Shown one piece after another: positions 16,761 through 26,679 of a stretch of 64,000 nt of DNA. The position numbers were made by a program, and so were the translations under genes. Source of the DNA: Marinomonas ostreistagni (GTDB lineage Bacteria; Pseudomonadota; Gammaproteobacteria; Pseudomonadales; Marinomonadaceae); the NCBI RefSeq assembly GCF_016461785.1, contig NZ_JAEMUH010000014.1:78301-142300 (forward strand), given 5' to 3'. Numbering within the stretch: position 1 is the first letter of the stretch; each line of letters begins with the position of its first letter. The notes under the pieces were generated by a model. The model saw only the letters and a program-made list of their open reading frames with translations, ran no database searches and was not told the origin of the DNA.

Positions 16761-19394
16761 TTAAGCCAGTGATTTTGAAACCACTTCGTAAACATCTTTT
16801 GAAAGATCTTCTCTCGCAATACGCTCAAGCTCCCCTTTCATTTTTTCCGCTAGCGCCGGCACCATTCTCTGCCAACGCGTTAGCGGTGTACAAAGACGAG
16901 ATGCAATCTGAGGATTACGCTTATTTAACAAAATAATCTGATCCGCCAAAAATGCATAACCGCTGCCATCTAGATTATGGAATGCGTCAACGTTTTGACC
17001 TAAGCCACCAATAACTGAGCGCAGTTTATTAGGGTTCTTGATGTCAAAGCTTGGATGTTCCATCAAAGCCTTAACTTGCTCTAAACCATTTTCCTGCTCA
17101 CGCGCGGCAGACAGCATTAGCCATTTATTCACCACAAGCGCTTCATGCTTCCATTGTTCAAAGAATGCATTCAGCAGTTCATCAGCTTCTGCCAAGTTGA
17201 AATGCACAACACAAGACAATGCGGCAAACTGATCCGTCATATTGTCTGCATTACGGTATTGACGAACCACAGCTGCTTTCGCTTCGTCACTACCAGAGGC
17301 TACCCAGTAGCTTAGTGCGGCATTCTTAAGAGAACGTTTGGCGATTTGTTCTGCATTGGCTTGGTAAGCCTCACTTACAGCATTGCTTTCGTAGACATGT
17401 TTAAACTCAACTTCAAGAGCTTTCGCAGCAATCCCACGAAGATGTTCTCGCGCTGCTTTGATAGCTTGTGGATCAATCTTATCAGCCAGTTCTGACATAT
17501 AAGCCTGACTTGGCAAACCAAGGATCAATGCCACCATGGCAGGATCAAGGCTTTCATCGGCAAGCAATGCTTTAAAGCCTTCAACTAACGGTGTTTCCTC
17601 GCTGAATTGTGCGCCATTTTGGTATTGCTCAATCAGTTTATTCAGTTCATTAACAGCCAGCTGTTGTGATGCACTCCAACGGTTAAATCCATCAGGGTCT
17701 CCAGACATCAATTGTAGCAATTGCTCTGTTGAGTAATCGTAGTCAAGTTTCACAGGAGCAGAGAAACCACGAAGCAATGACGGAACCGGCTTAGACATAA
17801 CGTTTTCAAACACAAACGTTTGTTCAACATCATTCACATGTAGCACAACTTCGTCTTGAGTTTGTCCATCAAAAGTAAAGCTTAACGCTTCATTTGACTG
17901 ACCAACCAAACCAACCTTCACTGGAATATGTAATGCTAACTTAGTCGGCTGATTAGGTGTTGGCGGTGTCATCTGCTGAATCGTCAAGCTGTAAGTTTGA
18001 GCTTGCTCATCATAGCTATCCGTTACTGTCAGACGCGGCGTTCCTGCTTGTGAATACCAACGTTTGAATTGGCTCAAATCGACGCCATTAGCATCTTCCA
18101 TAGCCTTAACAAAATCGTCACAGGTCACCGCTTGGCCATCATGGCGCTCAAAATAGAGATCAGAACCCTTACGGAAGCCTTCTTCGCCCAGTAGCGTATG
18201 AATCATACGCACCACTTCAGCGCCCTTCTCGTAAATTGTTAAGGTGTAGAAGTTTGAAATCTCGATAAATGAAGCAGGTCGAATCGGGTGAGACATTGGG
18301 CCTGCATCCTCAGCGAACTGAGCTGTTTTAAGGAAAGACACATCCTCAACACGTTTCACGACATCTGAATGCGTATCAGCCGAGAAGGACTGATCACGGA
18401 ATACGGTAAAACCTTCTTTTAAGCTTAACTGGAACCAATCACGACAGGTCACTCGGTTGCCCGACCAGTTATGGAAATACTCATGCGCCACAACGGCTTC
18501 AACACGTAAATACGCATCATCGGTTGTGGTTTCTGGGCTGGCCAGCAAACAAGAAGAGTTAAAAATGTTGAGCCCTTTATTTTCCATCGCGCCCATATTG
18601 AAGTCATCCACCGCTACGATCATAAAGATATCTAGATCGTATTCACGGCCATACACTTCTTCGTCCCACTTCATAGAACGCTTCAGAGAGTCCATAGCAA
18701 AATCGACTTTGTCGATGTTGTGCTTCTCAGTGAAAATTTGCAGTTTTACATCACGACCGCTCATGGTCGTGAAATTATCGTTTAATACTTCAAGATCACC
18801 GGCTACCAAAGCAAACAGGTATGCAGGCTTTTTAAACGGGTCGTGCCATGTTACGAAGGTTTTACCCTCTTCTGTTTTACCACGCTCGATTTCATTACCA
18901 TTTGAAAGCATCACTGGGTAACGTGATTCATCGCCAATAATCGTTGTAGTAAATATCGACATTACATCAGGACGATCTAAGTAGTACGTAATATGACGGA
19001 AGCCTTCTGCTTCACATTGGGTACAGAACATAGAAGATGAACGATATAAACCTTCAAGCTTAGTATTGTTCTGTGGCTCGATCATCGTTTCGCATGTCAG
19101 CACAAACTCATTGGGTGTTGCGGTGATAATAAGCTTGTCATCTTTGTTCGTATATTCCTGCTCTGGCAAGGCATACTCATCAATTGCTACGCCAATCAAT
19201 TTCACATCTTCCCCACCGTCCAATACCAGTGCAGAGGTTTGTACCTTACTTTCTGGGTTGCGACGTAAATGCAGGCGTGACGTCACAATAGTTTGCGTCT
19301 CGTCTAGATCGAAAGTCAGTTCTGTTTTATCAATTAAAAAGTTTGGAACGGTGTAATCTTTTAAATAAATTGCTGACGGCTTTTGCTCTGCCAT
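16761..19394 (-). CDS. pepN: Aminopeptidase N (M1 metallopeptidase)
   Basis: An 877-residue cytoplasmic zinc aminopeptidase, close to E. coli PepN (870). The exopeptidase motif GAMENKGLNIF is followed by the zinc site HEYFHNW, starting at His304, with a downstream Glu in SLKEGFTVFRDQSFS. The N-terminal saddle domain, the M1 catalytic domain and the C-terminal helical PepN domain (about 560-877) are all present. It removes N-terminal residues during peptide turnover. The next gene upstream (DUF2797) ends only 9 bp before its start, so pepN is probably the last gene of a leftward unit with the DUF2797 and YeaC-like genes. Confidence 0.96.
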   Translation of the reverse strand: MAEQKPSAIYLKDYTVPNFLIDKTELTFDLDETQTIVTSRLHLRRNPESKVQTSALVLDGGEDVKLIGVAIDEYALPEQEYTNKDDKLIITATPNEFVLTCETMIEPQNNTKLEGLYRSSSMFCTQCEAEGFRHITYYLDRPDVMSIFTTTIIGDESRYPVMLSNGNEIERGKTEEGKTFVTWHDPFKKPAYLFALVAGDLEVLNDNFTTMSGRDVKLQIFTEKHNIDKVDFAMDSLKRSMKWDEEVYGREYDLDIFMIVAVDDFNMGAMENKGLNIFNSSCLLASPETTTDDAYLRVEAVVAHEYFHNWSGNRVTCRDWFQLSLKEGFTVFRDQSFSADTHSDVVKRVEDVSFLKTAQFAEDAGPMSHPIRPASFIEISNFYTLTIYEKGAEVVRMIHTLLGEEGFRKGSDLYFERHDGQAVTCDDFVKAMEDANGVDLSQFKRWYSQAGTPRLTVTDSYDEQAQTYSLTIQQMTPPTPNQPTKLALHIPVKVGLVGQSNEALSFTFDGQTQDEVVLHVNDVEQTFVFENVMSKPVPSLLRGFSAPVKLDYDYSTEQLLQLMSGDPDGFNRWSASQQLAVNELNKLIEQYQNGAQFSEETPLVEGFKALLADESLDPAMVALILGLPSQAYMSELADKIDPQAIKAAREHLRGIAAKALEVEFKHVYESNAVSEAYQANAEQIAKRSLKNAALSYWVASGSDEAKAAVVRQYRNADNMTDQFAALSCVVHFNLAEADELLNAFFEQWKHEALVVNKWLMLSAAREQENGLEQVKALMEHPSFDIKNPNKLRSVIGGLGQNVDAFHNLDGSGYAFLADQIILLNKRNPQIASRLCTPLTRWQRMVPALAEKMKGELERIAREDLSKDVYEVVSKSLA

Positions 19395-19403
19395 GATCGG
19401 CTC

Positions 19404-20228
19404 CTATAGCGTGAATTCCGCTTCATATCCTGTGTATTTGCGTAGGTTGATAACGCCTGTGTCCAAAATCCAGTATTGACCTTTGATACCCAATAACGTG
19501 CCTTCTACCAACGGCGTTTTTTCCGCATTGATACTTGCTATTTTAGTGGGGTATTCCAGTACAGGGTATACAAATTCATGTGTGACATTATCAGCAGACA
19601 ATTCTTGAATGGATTGTAGTCCATATTCGTTTTGCAGTGCGTCTAGACCTTCCCATAAACGATTAATCAATCGTTCTTGCTCTGACTCAAGGTTTATATC
19701 GACATCTAAGCCTTTTAGCATATTTCGCCAGTTGGTTTTGTCAGCCACTTCAGATTTAAATAAAGTTTCTACCAAACCAGACATGCGACGATTTTCCACC
19801 AAAAACATGGCGCGAGCTTGTGTTGCACCTTGGTCAATCCAGCGCGTTGGCAGTTGATCACCTCGAGTGATACCAACTTTTAAAGACGTTGTATTCGACA
19901 AGTACACATAATGACTTTGCATACAGTATTTGTCGGCCCATTCAGGCTCACGACAAGTTCCTTCAAAGTAGTGGCACTTTTCAGGACTCATAATGCATGT
20001 ATCACACGCCGCTAGTTTTTTAAAACAAGGGTAACAGTAGCCTTGGCTAAATGATTTTTTACTGGCGCGACCACAATGAATACAGTTTATTGCCCCTGTA
20101 AAATTTAAGGAGACCTTTTGTCCAATTGCTTGATCAAGCTGAAAAAGCTGATCGCCAAGTTTTAACTCGTAATTAACTTTGCCATCTATAACCATGGCTG
20201 GCATTTTGCGAATATTGCCTTGGATCAT
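19404..20228 (-). CDS. DUF2797 family protein with Cys clusters
   Basis: A 274-residue protein. The N-terminal half holds a dense set of Cys/His that should bind metal: CIHCGR near residue 48, CYPC, CDTC and CHYFEGTCREPEW (to about residue 98). After this comes VYLSNTTSLKVGITRGDQLPTRW, the hallmark of DUF2797, which resembles the start of a GIY-YIG-like fold. The rest is helical. No enzymatic role is established to my knowledge. Its start overlaps the stop of the YeaC-like gene by 4 bp, and it precedes pepN by 9 bp. Confidence 0.88.
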   Translation of the reverse strand: MIQGNIRKMPAMVIDGKVNYELKLGDQLFQLDQAIGQKVSLNFTGAINCIHCGRASKKSFSQGYCYPCFKKLAACDTCIMSPEKCHYFEGTCREPEWADKYCMQSHYVYLSNTTSLKVGITRGDQLPTRWIDQGATQARAMFLVENRRMSGLVETLFKSEVADKTNWRNMLKGLDVDINLESEQERLINRLWEGLDALQNEYGLQSIQELSADNVTHEFVYPVLEYPTKIASINAEKTPLVEGTLLGIKGQYWILDTGVINLRKYTGYEAEFTL

Positions 20229-20503
20229 TGCTTACTGTCCGGGTTGGTTACCCATTTCACGGTTTCATGTTCGAGGGTGTCTTTTTTACTACTGCAACCC
20301 AAATGTGCCTCACGATCAATGAAGCCAACACGTTCTTCTTCAGGCTTATTGGTATAGTCATATGTAATAATCGCTTGCATACATAGCTCAGTTTGCTCAG
20401 GCGTAAGTTTTACGCCATTGGGCCATTTACCTAATTCAACCGCTTGCTTCAAACGGCCATATACTTCGGGCGACATATTGTCGATCATATCTTTAAAGTT
20501 CAT
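20225..20503 (-). CDS. YeaC-like DUF1315 family protein
   Basis: A 92-residue protein matching the DUF1315 (YeaC) pattern. The N-terminal helix MIDNMSPEVYGRLKQAVELG is followed by KWPNGVKLTPEQTELCMQA and the stretch ITYDYTNKPEEERVGFIDR, then a Lys- and His-containing tail. Function is not known; the family is common in gammaproteobacteria. Its stop overlaps the DUF2797 start (TGATG-type coupling), placing the two in one operon. No signal peptide or membrane segment is present. Confidence 0.85.
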   Translation of the reverse strand: MNFKDMIDNMSPEVYGRLKQAVELGKWPNGVKLTPEQTELCMQAIITYDYTNKPEEERVGFIDREAHLGCSSKKDTLEHETVKWVTNPDSKQ

Positions 20504-20529
20504 AACTCACTCTACCGGTAACCGGTTAA

Positions 20530-21402
20530 TTAGCGTTGTTTGATTAGTTTCCAGAGCAGACTGTAGATACCTGCAAAGACCAAACCTGAAACTAAACCCA
20601 TTAGATGCGCTTCATTGGCCATATTGCCAAGGCCGAGGATAGAAAAAACGTCGGTGTAACCTGCGATCAACCAAACCACAAAAAACACCATCAGTGGTTT
20701 TGAAATGATGGCTGGCCACCCCTTGATTAGATAAGGCATTACCCAAGCAAAAGCGATTAAGCCATACACTAAGCCTGATAGCCCGCCAAACAAAGGATAA
20801 CCATTCATTAAGTATTGTCCGATATTGCTCACGACTGAGACAAATATCGCAAAAGCCAACCATATTAGAGAGCCCATCAGACGCTCAAGCTTACGTCCGA
20901 CTTCCCAGACCCATAACGAATTGAAAATAAGATGAGCGATACCAAAGTGCAGGAATGCCGGTGTCAACAGACGCCAGTATTCTCCTTTACTTAACACTTC
21001 GGCTAATGGATCAAACTGAATACGATTGCCGATCACTTCAAACGACGAGATCGTAAACCAACTGATGGTGTCTAAGTAGTCACCTAAACCAGTAATGACA
21101 GCTACTAAACATGACAACACAATGAAGGCCAGCGCCATGGGAGACTTATGCCATTGTTGAAAAATAGGAGAACTTGGTTTCTTGTGCCTAGGAGTGACAT
21201 TAGTCAGTTCAACCTCCTCGGTTGGTGACTGCTGCCATAACTGAAGTAATTCCATTGCTTGATGTGTATCGGAGGGATCTAGCACCCATAATTGATCATG
21301 GCTGTTAGACTGAACAATACGATGTCCGATACGTTGCTGCCAAAGAATCTTACTCAGTGACTCTGGAGACTCATTGACAGCAAATTCATAAAGTAAAACC
21401 AT
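20530..21402 (-). CDS. Rhomboid intramembrane serine protease (GlpG-like)
   Basis: A 290-residue rhomboid. Residues 1-80 are a cytoplasmic N-terminal domain like that of GlpG (VLLYEFAVNESPESLSKIL). Six membrane segments follow. The catalytic Ser209 is in GGLSGLVYG and the catalytic His266 in NEAHLMGLVSG; the first-loop WR motif appears as YWRLLTPAFLHFGIAHL. Rhomboids cut transmembrane segments of client proteins inside the bilayer. It lies between nadK (upstream, 15 bp) and the YeaC-like gene, all leftward. I leave the symbol empty because glpG is normally beside the glp regulon, which is absent here. Confidence 0.9.
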   Translation of the reverse strand: MVLLYEFAVNESPESLSKILWQQRIGHRIVQSNSHDQLWVLDPSDTHQAMELLQLWQQSPTEEVELTNVTPRHKKPSSPIFQQWHKSPMALAFIVLSCLVAVITGLGDYLDTISWFTISSFEVIGNRIQFDPLAEVLSKGEYWRLLTPAFLHFGIAHLIFNSLWVWEVGRKLERLMGSLIWLAFAIFVSVVSNIGQYLMNGYPLFGGLSGLVYGLIAFAWVMPYLIKGWPAIISKPLMVFFVVWLIAGYTDVFSILGLGNMANEAHLMGLVSGLVFAGIYSLLWKLIKQR

Positions 21403-21417
21403 ACTGATACGGCTAAC

Positions 21418-22299
21418 CTATTGGCGATAACCTGACTGCCATCCAAGCTTAGTACGACACACATCGTAAAAATCGTGATCTTTTGGATGAATCAAACGGA
21501 TTCCTCCCTTACGACGTGTAATGTGAATTTCATCACCTGGGGCAGCGGTAATGTTAAGTTGACCATCACAACTCACGCTTGGGTACGTTAAATTCGATTC
21601 ACAGACAACGATTCGAATTTTAGCATCAGCGTCAATCACGATAGGACGATTACTTAGTGTATGAGGGTGCATTGGCACTAATACAAGTGCATCAAGCTTC
21701 GGCAACATTATAGGTCCACCTGCAGATAAAGCATACGCAGTAGAGCCTGTTGGTGTTGCAACAATGAGACCGTCAGATTTTTGATTCATGACGAACTGAT
21801 CATCAATAAATAGATCAAAGCGAATCATTCGAGCCGACTTGCCTGGGTGAAGCACCAAATCATTTAAGGCGATACCCTCACCACTTGGTCGGTTCTGGCG
21901 CTTAATCTTTGCTTCGATCATGAAGCGCTTTTCTTCAAGGTATTCTCCTCGAAGAATCGGCTCTAACTCTTTTTCAAAGTCTGTGGGAGAAATATCTGTC
22001 AAGAATCCTAACGTACCACGGTTCATACCCAGTACTGGAATGTCGTAGTCAATGATTGCCCTAGCGGCCCCTAAAAAGCTGCCATCCCCACCGACAACGA
22101 TCACTAGGTCACAACGGTCACCTAACTCCTTCAAAGGAGCAGATGAAAGTTTTGCTCCAGACATCATGGTAGCCAAATCTGCTTCCAGAACAGGTGTAAC
22201 ACCTTGCTCTAAAAGAAAATCCGTTAGTTTTTTCACCGTGTCTAGAATTTGGGGTTTATCAAGACGCGCAATAATACCGATTCGTCTAAAAAGACTCAT
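21418..22299 (-). CDS. nadK: NAD kinase
   Basis: A 293-residue NAD kinase that phosphorylates NAD to NADP with ATP. The signature GGDGSFLGAAR is present, followed by GMNRGTLGFLTDISP, NDLVLHPG and the TGSTAYALSAGGPI block that binds the second nucleotide. I take the ATG at 22299 (MSLFRRIGIIAR), which aligns with the usual start; the frame is open 11 codons upstream, but the ribosome site GGGAAAG suits the inner ATG. It precedes the rhomboid gene by 15 bp. Confidence 0.95.
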   Translation of the reverse strand: MSLFRRIGIIARLDKPQILDTVKKLTDFLLEQGVTPVLEADLATMMSGAKLSSAPLKELGDRCDLVIVVGGDGSFLGAARAIIDYDIPVLGMNRGTLGFLTDISPTDFEKELEPILRGEYLEEKRFMIEAKIKRQNRPSGEGIALNDLVLHPGKSARMIRFDLFIDDQFVMNQKSDGLIVATPTGSTAYALSAGGPIMLPKLDALVLVPMHPHTLSNRPIVIDADAKIRIVVCESNLTYPSVSCDGQLNITAAPGDEIHITRRKGGIRLIHPKDHDFYDVCRTKLGWQSGYRQ

Positions 22300-22468
22300 G
22301 TAATCAATCTTTCCCATCACTGATTCGTACACGGCAACGTTTGCCAGAACGAAATTAATTTTGCTGTGGTTTCAATCAATTAGCCAACAAGCTACCTAAG
22401 CGTAGAATGTATCATGAAGCAACGCTATAGGCTACGACACGACACTATTGACCGTATTGAAAACGACC

Positions 22469-23422
22469 TTAATACACTTGTTTGTCTGAAGGTAGCCCTT
22501 GCCAGCCCTGCAACCCTCCCGTATGAATAAACAAAGTTTGATCATGCTGCCACTTCCCCCATCTACACAACTGGTTCACTTTGTAGACCATTTTAGAAGT
22601 ATACAAAGGGTCTAAAGGAATATTGGGGTTGAGCTTCTTAAGGTCTTTCAAGAAGGAAAGTTGCTCTGCTGAAACTTTGCCAAATCCACCATGAAGTGAC
22701 TCATCAAATCCTTCTATCGTAGCATTAATCGTTAACCCAGCGTCTTGGCACTGGCGTTCAACATCTTGCGTTAATGTACTGGCCCCCTTTAACGCTGAGA
22801 ATACTGTCATTCCTTTGAAATGAGATGCTGCAAAGCCTGCAGCCGTAGTTCCTGTTCCGCTAGCAATACATAAGTGAAACGACTTGTCATGACTCAACGA
22901 ATAAATCTCATTAGCCCAATCCAAGCACCCGAGAACCCCCTCAGCCCCAGCACCACCTTCCGGAATCCAATACACCTGATGATCATAATATTCATCAATG
23001 GTTTTCTTAATCTTGGCCCCTAACCCTAGTTTGTAATCCACTCGCTCACATGGAAACAAGAGCGCACCTAAAGCGACAGCTTGACGCAATGTCGGTGTTA
23101 ATTCGGCCCAAGTTTCACCCCGCACGACAATTAACGGGGTTAACCCTTGGTGTTTACACTGAGCCACAAAGGCTGAAATATGGTTTGAATGAGGCCCACC
23201 AAATGTGGCAAGTATGCTTTTATTCTTTTTACTAGCTTGCTGTAAATGATACTTAAGCTTATGACGCTTGTTGCCAGGTGCGATGCTGCACTCTAAGTCA
23301 CCACGATATATGTAAAACTGGCAACCGCTGGTGTGTTGTGCGGGTAAAAACAAAGGTTCAATAATCATTCTATTGTTACGTAACAGATCAATCTTAAAGG
23401 CTTCGTATCTAAAATCATGCAT
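22469..23422 (-). CDS. PLP-dependent ACC deaminase/D-cysteine desulfhydrase family enzyme
   Basis: A 317-residue fold-type II PLP enzyme. APGNKRHKLKYHL carries the Schiff-base Lys, FGGPHSNHISAFVAQ binds the substrate carboxylate, and ASGTGTTAAGF is the phosphate-binding glycine loop. This family includes 1-aminocyclopropane-1-carboxylate deaminases and D-cysteine desulfhydrases, which both release ammonia and an alpha-keto product. The sequence looks closer to the uncharacterised gammaproteobacterial desulfhydrase-like group than to true ACC deaminases, so the substrate is left open. It is divergent from ydiJ across 112 bp with a palindromic site. Confidence 0.87.
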   Translation of the reverse strand: MHDFRYEAFKIDLLRNNRMIIEPLFLPAQHTSGCQFYIYRGDLECSIAPGNKRHKLKYHLQQASKKNKSILATFGGPHSNHISAFVAQCKHQGLTPLIVVRGETWAELTPTLRQAVALGALLFPCERVDYKLGLGAKIKKTIDEYYDHQVYWIPEGGAGAEGVLGCLDWANEIYSLSHDKSFHLCIASGTGTTAAGFAASHFKGMTVFSALKGASTLTQDVERQCQDAGLTINATIEGFDESLHGGFGKVSAEQLSFLKDLKKLNPNIPLDPLYTSKMVYKVNQLCRWGKWQHDQTLFIHTGGLQGWQGLPSDKQVY

Positions 23423-23486
23423 GACAAAATACGTTTACTTAATGAGTAATTATTTATTAAGTCCGCACTTATGTTAAGGAGTTTAT

Positions 23487-23503
23487 TTGTTACACTGTAA
23501 CAA
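23487..23503. promoter_or_regulatory. 17-bp palindrome in the ydiJ upstream region
   Basis: TTGTTACA-C-TGTAACAA is a perfect inverted repeat around one central base, 31 bp before the ydiJ ATG and 65 bp before the divergent PLP-enzyme gene. The shape suits a dimeric regulator; which one is unknown. Confidence 0.5.
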
Positions 23504-23534
23504 GCAATAGGCTACTAACATCGGAGAATAGTAC

Positions 23535-26500
23535 ATGATCCCTAAGCTATCTGAAGTCTCACCAGTCCAAGCCAAGTACCTCGCTTTTATAGAACGCTTG
23601 AAGACTTCAGGATTCCAAGGAGATACTAACCCAGATTATGCTAACCGCGTTGTATTAGCGACCGACAACTCCATTTATCAAGTACTACCACAGGGCGTCA
23701 TTTATCCAAAGTCGGTAGAAGATATTCAGTTAATCACGCGCCTTTCAAACAACGAGGAATTTCAGGATATTGTTCTTAGTCCGCGTGGAGGCGGTACAGG
23801 AACGAACGGTCAATCCCTTACGGACGGACTGGTGATCGACCTCTCTAAGTATTTGAATAACATATTAGAAGTCAATGTCGAAGAAGGCTGGGCTCGAGTA
23901 CAAACTGGAGTAGTAAAAGATCAGCTCAATAAGGCCGTTGCCGAACAAGGTCTTTTCTTTGCGCCAGAGCTATCTACCAGTAACCGTGCGACCATTGGCG
24001 GCATGATCAACACCGATGCAAGTGGCCAAGGTTCGGTCATGTATGGCAAAACTCGCGATCATGTTTTAGAGCTTAAAACGGTCTTACTTGATGGGGAGCT
24101 ACTGACCAGCCATGTCATCTCTGATGAAACCCTTGAACAGATCAAACAAGGCGACGGCTATTCAGCACATGCCCACAGAGTGATTGATACCATTGCAACA
24201 ACCAAACAAAAAGAAATCTCAGATACATTCCCTGAGTTAAATCGGTGTTTAACAGGATACGATCTCGCTCACATCCGTGATGAAGATGGTTTGTTCAACA
24301 TGAACAATATCTTATGTGGCTCTGAAGGCACACTGGGCTTTATCGTTGAAGCCAAAGTCAACCTTCTGAAAATACCTAAATACGCCGCCCTAGTGAATAT
24401 ACGTTACAACAGCTTCGAGGCGTCACTTCGTCATGCCAAAGAACTGTTATCCGTTAAGCCAACCTCTATAGAAACAGTAGATTCAAAAGTACTGGGACTT
24501 GCGAAAGGCGATATCATCTGGAGCTCCGTAGCGGAGTTCTTCCCTGAGGGGGCGGGTGAAGATACGCAAGGTATAAACCTTGTGGAATACACCGGAGATA
24601 GTGAAGAAGACATTGCAGAACGCATAAAAGTCCTGACGGATAACTTAGACGAATTAGCAAAATCTTCAAATAGTAGTGCTCTTGGTTACACCATCGCTAA
24701 TGGCCATGCCAATGTTAATAAGATTTGGGCTATGCGAAAAAAATCCGTTGGTCTTTTAGGTAACGCAAAAGGTGAACAGCGCCCTGTGCCGTTTGTAGAA
24801 GACACCGCCGTACCACCAGAAAATCTTGCGGATTTCATTATGGAGTTCCGTGAAGTATTGGACTCCTATGGTGTTACATATGGCATGTTTGGTCATGTAG
24901 ATGCTGGTGTTTTACATGTGCGTCCAGCTCTGGATTTAAAAGATGAATCTCAAGAGCCAATGATTCGTGATATCACCGATAAAGTTGTCGCCCTGACGCA
25001 GAAATATAACGGTCTTCTTTGGGGTGAGCATGGCAAAGGTGTACGCTCAGAGTACGCCCCCGCTTTTTTTGGCGATCTGTATTCAAGTGTTCAACAAGTG
25101 AAAGGCGCATTCGACCCGCGAAACCAACTTAACCCTGGAAAGATAGCAACACCATATGAACTGGGTGCAGAACTTCTGAAAATAGATGAAGTCCCCCTGC
25201 GTGGACAATTTGACCGCCAAATCCCCATAAATAATCGTGATCAGTTCAAAGATGGCATGTATTGCAATGGAAATGGTGCTTGCTTTAATTTCGATCCAAA
25301 CGATGCCATGTGCCCATCTTGGAAAGGAACACGTCAGCGCATCCATTCACCTAAGGGACGCGCCTCACTAATGCGAGAGTGGCTTCGAGCCATGAGTGAG
25401 CAAGGCGTTGATGTCAGTAAAGAAAGCTACAAAGTAAAACACAGTAACTTTGTTGTGAAATTCTTTCCGCGATTATTGAATACATTAGCTAAGCGTAAAG
25501 GAGAGTTTGACTTTTCCAACGAAGTCCATGAATCCATGATGGGCTGTCTTGCCTGTAAGTCATGTGTCGGACAGTGCCCTATAAAAGTAGATGTTCCCGA
25601 GTTTCGCGCCAAGTTTCTGGAGCTGTATTACAGTCGTTATCTGCGTCCTGCCAAGGATTACTTTGTTGGCGCATTGGAATACATCATACCAGCGATGGCT
25701 GCTTTCCCAAAACCGTACAATTGGTTAATGGGCAGCAAGATTGTGAATAGTATGATGAGTAAAGTGATTGGCATGGAAGACAGCCCGACACTTTCCAAAC
25801 ACAATCTCAAAAGAGAAATGTCTCGTCGTGGTATTCGCTTAGCAACACCCCTAGCGATTGAATCACTGAGCCCTAAGGACCGCAAACGCGCTGTTATTGT
25901 CGTCCAAGATGCTTTCACCAGTTATTTTGAAACCGAACTGGTACTAGATACGATGGAGCTATTGAGCCGGCTAGGTTTCCAAGCCTACTTAGCCCCCTAT
26001 TTGCCGAACGGAAAACCACTACACGTTCATGGTTTCCTTCGTTCATTTGAGAAAGCGGCTAAAAAGAATTTAGACATGCTACAAAATTTGGCGTTCTATG
26101 GACTTCCGATGATCGGCATCGATCCATCTATGACACTCACCTATCGCTCAGAATATGTCAAAGCATTTGGCACAAGCCGACCAATACCTAAAGTTCAATT
26201 GATGCAGGAATGGCTAGCAGGTCAAAGCCATCATTTACAGAAACAAGGCATCTCTGTCAAAAACGAAACCTTTCATATGATGGCGCATTGCACTGAGAAA
26301 ACAAATGCTGCTCCGTCTATCAAAGATTGGCAACAAGTATTCGAACTACTCGGCCTTAGTTTGGCTGTTGAAAGTGTTGGTTGTTGTGGTATGGCGGGCA
26401 CATACGGTCACGAATCACGGAACAAAGCGACTTCTGTTGAAATTTATAATTTATCTTGGAAAGAAAAAGTCAACGATCCTACACTGCAAAATAAACTGGT

Positions 26501-26606
26501 TGCCACCGGTTATTCTTGCCGTTGCCAAGCCAAACGCCTCGATGCTTTAGAGATAAAGCATCCTGCTCAGATCTTACTAGATCACATCAAAGCGGATTTA
26601 GCTTAG
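23535..26606 (+). CDS. ydiJ: YdiJ-type FAD/Fe-S D-2-hydroxyglutarate dehydrogenase
   Basis: A 1023-residue fusion protein, near E. coli YdiJ in length (1018). The N-terminal half is an FAD-binding oxidoreductase of the vanillyl-alcohol oxidase fold (VLSPRGGGTGTNGQSLTDG; TIGGMINTDASGQGS), with its C-terminal oxidase domain ending near residue 540 (FDPRNQLNPGKI). Then come a ferredoxin-like part with CLACKSCVGQCPIKVDVPE (about 675-693) and a C-terminal CCG-type domain with VESVGCCGMAGTYG. Family members oxidise D-2-hydroxyglutarate or related D-hydroxy acids and pass electrons onward through the Fe-S clusters. It is a single gene closed by a terminator. Confidence 0.93.
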   Translation: MIPKLSEVSPVQAKYLAFIERLKTSGFQGDTNPDYANRVVLATDNSIYQVLPQGVIYPKSVEDIQLITRLSNNEEFQDIVLSPRGGGTGTNGQSLTDGLVIDLSKYLNNILEVNVEEGWARVQTGVVKDQLNKAVAEQGLFFAPELSTSNRATIGGMINTDASGQGSVMYGKTRDHVLELKTVLLDGELLTSHVISDETLEQIKQGDGYSAHAHRVIDTIATTKQKEISDTFPELNRCLTGYDLAHIRDEDGLFNMNNILCGSEGTLGFIVEAKVNLLKIPKYAALVNIRYNSFEASLRHAKELLSVKPTSIETVDSKVLGLAKGDIIWSSVAEFFPEGAGEDTQGINLVEYTGDSEEDIAERIKVLTDNLDELAKSSNSSALGYTIANGHANVNKIWAMRKKSVGLLGNAKGEQRPVPFVEDTAVPPENLADFIMEFREVLDSYGVTYGMFGHVDAGVLHVRPALDLKDESQEPMIRDITDKVVALTQKYNGLLWGEHGKGVRSEYAPAFFGDLYSSVQQVKGAFDPRNQLNPGKIATPYELGAELLKIDEVPLRGQFDRQIPINNRDQFKDGMYCNGNGACFNFDPNDAMCPSWKGTRQRIHSPKGRASLMREWLRAMSEQGVDVSKESYKVKHSNFVVKFFPRLLNTLAKRKGEFDFSNEVHESMMGCLACKSCVGQCPIKVDVPEFRAKFLELYYSRYLRPAKDYFVGALEYIIPAMAAFPKPYNWLMGSKIVNSMMSKVIGMEDSPTLSKHNLKREMSRRGIRLATPLAIESLSPKDRKRAVIVVQDAFTSYFETELVLDTMELLSRLGFQAYLAPYLPNGKPLHVHGFLRSFEKAAKKNLDMLQNLAFYGLPMIGIDPSMTLTYRSEYVKAFGTSRPIPKVQLMQEWLAGQSHHLQKQGISVKNETFHMMAHCTEKTNAAPSIKDWQQVFELLGLSLAVESVGCCGMAGTYGHESRNKATSVEIYNLSWKEKVNDPTLQNKLVATGYSCRCQAKRLDALEIKHPAQILLDHIKADLA

Positions 26607-26634
26607 CTCTAAAGTTCGTTATGATACAGTCAAC

Positions 26635-26664
26635 AAGGCCAGACGGAAGTCTGGCCTTTCTTTT
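26635..26664 (+). terminator. Rho-independent terminator after ydiJ
   Basis: AAGGCCAGAC and GTCTGGCCTT arms around a GGAA loop, followed by TCTTTT, 29 bp after the stop. Confidence 0.88.
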
Positions 26665-26679
26665 ATCACGAGAGTAACT

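Noticed and set aside
18457..18921. A 154-codon frame opposite pepN
   Set aside because: Antisense to the conserved M1 catalytic domain; Ser-rich shadow translation.
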